A stretch of DNA of 64,000 nt from Rhytidiadelphus loreus (taxonomy: Eukaryota > Streptophyta > Bryopsida > Hypnales > Hylocomiaceae), in NCBI GenBank assembly GCA_947034895.1, contig OX344762.1, positions 9,491,501 through 9,555,500 of the forward strand. The letters run 5' to 3'. Shown here in pieces: positions 59,380 through 64,000 of the stretch (position 1 is its first letter; each line of letters begins with the position of its first letter). The position numbers were made by a program, and so were the translations under genes. Under the pieces are notes generated by a model that made no database searches, was not told the origin of the DNA, and saw only the letters and a program-made list of their open reading frames with translations.

Positions 59380-60340
59380 GACTCACCGATAGTGATCCCT
59401 AAATGAATCTTGGCAGACTCAATAATGATATGAAGGCATAGTTGGTGTATGTTTGTGTTTTTCTGAACTATAGGCAGTGTGGGTGACAACGACTTGCCAA
59501 CTGTGATGTTCGAATCAATCTTAGGAGACTCAACAATAATATGAAGGTATGCTTGGTGTATGTATGTATTTCTAAACGATGGACAGTGTGGATGAAAAAG
59601 ACTTACCAATAGTGATGTTTGAATGAAGCTCGGGAGACTCAATATGATATGAAGGCATGTACAAGTTCATTTTGTGTCCCTCTACGGGGTGAAAATGACT
59701 CAAAGTTGTCATTTGATTGGTGCTTGTTTTTTCTTGAAGGTAGGAGAGATAAGGACCAATAATCTTTGAGTGGATCTTAGGAGATTCAGAAAAGATATGA
59801 AGGCATCTAAATATAGAGGGAAAAAACATCAATCATCAATGTCAAAGGAGGGGACAAAAACAACTACCAATAATCTTTAAGTGAATCTTCAAAGAATTGA
59901 GGGCACTCAAATGTAGAAGGGGACAAACATCAGTCATTAACGTCTGGAGGGCAAAAACAACCATGAATAATCTTTGAATGGATCTTGATAGATGCAAAAA
60001 ATATACCCAAACACCTTGATGTAGAAGGGGCAAGCATTAATTAGCATTAATGGATCTTTGAATGAATCTTAAAGATTCCAAAATAATAATTATAAAGGCA
60101 CCTAAAATTGCAAATGGGGGGATTACTCTTCAATGATCCTTGAATGAATTGTGAGAGACTCATAAATGAATTATATTAATGCACCAAAAAGTGGAAGGGT
60201 GCTCATCAATGATCCTTGAAAGAATCCTGGCAAATTCAAAAATTATATAAATACCCTAAAATCGCAAGGGGGGATCATTGGTCAATGAACCTTGAATGGA
60301 TCTTGAGAGACTCAAAAAATGATATAAAGGCATGTGAAAT
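59380..60340. repeat. Degenerate tandem array (GAATCTTGGGAGACTC..ATATGAAGGCA)
   Basis: About ten units carry GAATSWATCTTRGRAGACTC followed by AATAATGATATGAAGGCAT. Spacing is about 115 bp at the left end and shortens to about 70-100 bp toward the right. The first three units also share GGCAGTGTGGGTGA and TTGGTGTATGTTTGT. The units are diverged, so this is an old array. Confidence 0.75.
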
Positions 60341-61661
60341 TGAATCCTTTAGTTTCATAATGTTGATTCTTATTTTTCAAGATATTCACTTAGATGTTAT
60401 TGAAACCAACATCTCAAATTTAGTGGGACGATAAAATTGTTTATTTTCAATAATATGATTACAAAAAGGAACTTATAAATCAAAAACTATCCATCCTATT
60501 AGTTACTTAATTCCACTCTATTAGTAAAACCATGATCCTTAAATTATACCAAAATGCCCTCACTTAATGAAGATTCTATTGTAAGATGCCATACTAGCTA
60601 TTATGTAGGTGCAATTCAAAGACCAAAGACAATTTTAAGGACACCCTATTTTAGTCCTATGCGTTTTCAATGGAATTCAAGAGATATTTTTAGTTTTAGG
60701 TGCGGTAGTTTAAAAATTTAATGGCTTTGGTGATGTTTTGTCAAAGAAGAATGCAGTGAACCAAAGCTTCAAGTGAACACTATAGTTGCTCAATAATTGA
60801 CAAACAAACATAACATACATCAATTATATATAAACTAACTTTGGCTTAAAGGTTGTTATTAGAATAAAAGGCCATATTCATTAAATTGAGACAATGTGGA
60901 TTCTCATTTTAATCATCTTCCTAAATTTAGTATATAGAAGAGTCCATTAAATTGAGACCATAAATTGCTGGAAGAATAAAGAAATTTGTACAAGTACAAG
61001 AAATTGGAGGAAAAAAATAGTAGTGAAGGACGTTGAAAGGAGGGATTTTGGATGGGAAACTAGAACCATTTATAATAAGTACTTAACTAAAATATCTAAG
61101 TAAATAGTTTGACATAATTATAGTGAGGTAGAGAATTTTGAAATCATCCATGATAGAATACATTTGTACACCTAGCCTTCTCAAAAACTACAATGTCAAA
61201 TTAAAGAATTTGACATATGCTTAGATAGAGAAGTTCAAAATTACTTTGTATAGATAACATTAGTACTCATAGAGTCATAGTGTTCCAAAACAAATGTCAT
61301 AGACAATAGAATTACAATGAAGAACTTACAAAATACACAATACAATACAAGAAATTAAAATTAAAATATATTATATTATACAACATCTATAACATCAAAT
61401 TCTAAAATAATATAAAAAAAGATCAAAACAATTAACTAAAAGAATATAAAAACTAAATCTATTTCATCTTCTCCACATATTTTTTTCTAACAACTTTTTA
61501 TTATATTTTTTTTTGCCCTAATCAAAGAAACTATCAACTTCTACAACTCTTTATAATCTCTTTTTTTCCATATTTTTTTGTCATCCTTCCTAAAGTTAAG
61601 AAAATAACATACAAACTCGCAAAACTCCTCATGATTTCCTATGCCTACAAACTATTCATCT
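60341..61661. other. AT-rich, nothing recognised
   Basis: Short frames only. This is the 3' flank of the large minus-strand ORF; I looked for a transposon end here and found none convincing. Confidence 0.45.
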
Positions 61662-64000
61662 TCACTCCGAAGATACATTATTGCTTTCACCAGATACATA
61701 TGCATCCACCGATGTCTGGATGATAGCAATTTGTGTTTTGGGAATTCTAACTCTTGGATCAAAAGTGCCTTCTTTGAAACGTGGCTTCCAAGCAGTCATA
61801 ATGCAGTCTGTATGCGTCCAACTCGGAGAGATAGCCTTATCCTCACACCAAGAATTCCCTTGTTTCGTGTCCCACCCAGCATATGTTTCTTCATTGGTGT
61901 GATGAAAAGACGTAGGTGTCCAATATTGAAGTTGAATCGAATTGACATGACCTGGATCTGGATTAGGATTTGTTAGAGCCCGAGCAAGCCAAAATGGACG
62001 GAGGTCACCGTCAGCGGGGCGCACAACAACTAAGTAACCTGCATATACATCACGGCCAATACGAAATGAAGGAGGTGGACGATCACGTCTACGACCAACA
62101 AAAGGTGCATCTTCTGCAAACTCCTCACGCATCGTACCATCATCTAGGTATTGGTCTTCCACCTCATCAGCAACACGAGAATTTGGCCAAAATCCATGCT
62201 GCAATGTCTCATGTACCATAAGCGGAGCATTGAGAGCACTTCTCACACCTTCCCAATATTTCCGCACCGGCTCATTCTTCCTCCTAAACTCGCCAGATAA
62301 GTCTTGATTTCCCATTGCCCCCCACAATGCAATGTACCCATCTAAACCCTTGCAAATCTCATCAAAGCAACGCATTTGTTGCGGTGGCAAAGGTAGAGGA
62401 CTACCCCTCGGTACTTTAGGGTGCCCATCTATTGTCTCCTTCCACAAGCGAATCCCCCCACCTTCTTTTGGCAACCAATCCACATCGGTACAAAGGATCT
62501 TGTACTGCATCAATGGCCACCCATTGGAATCTTTATAAAACTTGAACTGTTGCGCTTGAGAATGACCCTGTAGAGAATCATCGCCTGTATGCAAATACCC
62601 GTCCACAAATCGCTTAAAATCAGGAACCTCCTCAATGAGATGAGGAATTACGGGTTGCGTTTCACAATCCATGAAAGACTTCATCAACCTTGGAAGTGTG
62701 GGGTAGTCATTCGTCTTCAATTTAGTACTCCAACGACCAAATAGAGCATCAATGTCCTCATGAGTGTGTCCAACAATGAGGAAATTGATGTATATCTCTC
62801 GAAAAATAGCTCTGTAGACTAGGAGAGAACAGAATGCAAAAACCCACTGATTCTTGTTGTCTCCAGAAGCATTGTCAAGCTGAAGAGTTAATGTTGGAGG
62901 AAGAGGTTGAGCTTCCACCAACACTTCAGGGGGGGACCCGAGGGAGTCCGTACAAATCTCTGAGCCTATTAACAAAGCCTCTGTCAATTCAAAACGCTCT
63001 CCTCCTACAAACAATTGACGAGATGAATGCTTCGGTTGTGACTCTAGATCTCGCAATAATTTTGCAATGGACCCAATAGTATGGTTGGAGTCTGTTGGGA
63101 AGATGTCTAAGCCATAGTGTGCATATCGCACATCTCCATGACCATAAGCAATCATACCCGTAACAGCGACATGCATCTTCATGAAAGAATCATTTCCCTT
63201 ACTCTTGTGAGAGTAATGAGGAGAAACAGTCTTGGAGTGATCCATCTTGTCATGGATTATAGTGAGAACCTTGTCAGGATACATCTCAGACATAGAGCGG
63301 TTTCCATAGTACAAGTCCCTATGCGCCTTCTGTCCCGATAGGTGCACTCTCAATTTGTTCGACCATACTTCTTGTGCTCGTGAACGTGGAGTGCAAGCAC
63401 TCTTGAGTTGCCTATATCTATCGCAGGTTCTACAACAAGCAAAACTATCTCCTCTAGCCTTGGGAGCATACTCTGGAAAAGATTGACGTCGAATGTTGCT
63501 CAATCCACTAGCCGAAATATGTTGCAATTGAAGAGAAGAATTCACATTGTTGATCTGTGGCAACTTGTCCTTCCAATGAAATGCAGATGGTAGGACCATG
63601 GAGGGGACTTTCTCCCCAGACTCAAGGGTCCTCGACTTGTGGAGCATCGTATCCGCTTCATTCTCCACTAACAATCGAAGAGTTGCAGTGGCTTGCAAAG
63701 TGTGTGTTCGAGGCTTCTTCATTCCAAGGTTGCCATGATGCTCCGGTTTTTGGTCATCTTTTGCCATCTTCTTGTATCTATAAAAGGTAGCCTTCGATAC
63801 TCCATGGATGGCGCACCAAGCAACCGAACAAATCTCATGGTTTGCCAAGGTGATCATGTCCCTTCCACTGGAATCAGTGTGGGTTTGCTTGTGCACGTCT
63901 AGTAGACGTGACTTGCGCCAGAACACTCCACCGTCAATATGAAGTAGAGACCGAACAGCTTGAATCTGACCACGTGGAAATGGTTGCAAGCAATTCTTCT
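61662..64000 (-). CDS. Large transposase-like protein resembling DUF7869 (5' end beyond window)
   Basis: One uninterrupted frame of at least 778 codons runs off the right edge; its apparent first residue at 63989 is TTG (Leu) and upstream codons continue, so the N-terminus is missing. Residues are numbered from that TTG. About 48-75: helix-turn-helix-like (SVAWCAIHGVSKATFYRYKK). About 184-200: a cysteine cluster (CCRTCDRYRQLKSAC). 245-252: IHDKMDHS. 369-381: LQLDNASGDNKNQ. 403-418: FLIVGHTHEDIDALFG. The three acidic blocks have the order expected of an RNase-H-fold nuclease, and the last two are what I recall as typical of DUF7869 proteins. About 643-740: a Trp/Arg-rich module (DVYAGYLVVVRPADGDLRPF) that may be a chromatin or SH3/BAH-like fold. 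Intact length amid decayed transposons suggests recent activity or domestication. The DDE role is inference. Confidence 0.6.
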   Translation of the reverse strand, partial: KNCLQPFPRGQIQAVRSLLHIDGGVFWRKSRLLDVHKQTHTDSSGRDMITLANHEICSVAWCAIHGVSKATFYRYKKMAKDDQKPEHHGNLGMKKPRTHTLQATATLRLLVENEADTMLHKSRTLESGEKVPSMVLPSAFHWKDKLPQINNVNSSLQLQHISASGLSNIRRQSFPEYAPKARGDSFACCRTCDRYRQLKSACTPRSRAQEVWSNKLRVHLSGQKAHRDLYYGNRSMSEMYPDKVLTIIHDKMDHSKTVSPHYSHKSKGNDSFMKMHVAVTGMIAYGHGDVRYAHYGLDIFPTDSNHTIGSIAKLLRDLESQPKHSSRQLFVGGERFELTEALLIGSEICTDSLGSPPEVLVEAQPLPPTLTLQLDNASGDNKNQWVFAFCSLLVYRAIFREIYINFLIVGHTHEDIDALFGRWSTKLKTNDYPTLPRLMKSFMDCETQPVIPHLIEEVPDFKRFVDGYLHTGDDSLQGHSQAQQFKFYKDSNGWPLMQYKILCTDVDWLPKEGGGIRLWKETIDGHPKVPRGSPLPLPPQQMRCFDEICKGLDGYIALWGAMGNQDLSGEFRRKNEPVRKYWEGVRSALNAPLMVHETLQHGFWPNSRVADEVEDQYLDDGTMREEFAEDAPFVGRRRDRPPPSFRIGRDVYAGYLVVVRPADGDLRPFWLARALTNPNPDPGHVNSIQLQYWTPTSFHHTNEETYAGWDTKQGNSWCEDKAISPSWTHTDCIMTAWKPRFKEGTFDPRVRIPKTQIAIIQTSVDAYVSGESNNVSSE

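Noticed and set aside
63987..63989. Start codon of the large minus-strand ORF
   Set aside because: The codon is TTG and the frame continues to the window edge, so the true start is outside.
1..64000. tRNA or rRNA genes
   Set aside because: No B-box plus acceptor-stem combination or rRNA signature was noticed by eye; a covariance-model scan would be needed to exclude them.

Overview
The window is nuclear DNA of a green land plant. The evidence is a complete spliced gene for the plastid-division protein ARC6, a plant-type linker histone H1 gene with an intron inside its globular domain, plant-style Ty3/gypsy elements (one with a chromodomain), and telo-box motifs. Small introns, the style of the H1 protein and a DUF7869-like mobile-element protein suggest a bryophyte or another early-diverging lineage. 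That placement is a guess; I cannot fix the species.

Layout. 0-0.7 kb: last exon of a probable tetraspanin gene (+) and its 3' trailer. 0.7-6.7 kb: mostly intergenic, with one unrecognised coding-like minus frame (2.44-2.89 kb), short tandem duplications and two inverted-repeat elements. 6.70-11.92 kb: ARC6 (-), seven exons whose splice phases all agree, 809 aa. 12.96-15.5 kb: decayed Ty3/gypsy (chromovirus-like) element (-). 15.6-23.0 kb: second Ty3/gypsy pol region (+), split by a 3.75-kb non-coding element with a 5-bp target duplication and again by a small CACTA-type element. 23.2-35 kb: AT-rich accessory DNA with degenerate tandem repeats, bounded by two inverted copies of an unknown ORF family ('ORF X'). 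35.2-38.8 kb: second, rearranged copy of the 3.75-kb element. 39.7-45.2 kb: chromovirus pol (+), its integrase split by a 2.2-kb insertion, then a chromodomain, ORF X copy 3 and an LTR. 45.8-50.7 kb: direct-repeat-flanked non-coding element with a dense array of the 9-bp palindromic word CCAANTTGG. 50.7-53.9 kb: ORF X copy 4, a gag remnant and an LTR fragment, all (-). 55.3-56.0 kb: weak spliced candidate. 57.47-58.64 kb: histone H1 (-). 59.4-60.3 kb: degenerate tandem array. 61.66-64 kb: long ORF (-) running off the right edge, a transposase-like protein resembling DUF7869.

The three recognisable host genes (tetraspanin-like, ARC6, H1) are unrelated in function. They are islands in a dense, nested and mostly dead transposon landscape. 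The less-described material is the set of non-coding elements carrying dispersed short words, the ORF X family, and the 61.66-64 kb protein.
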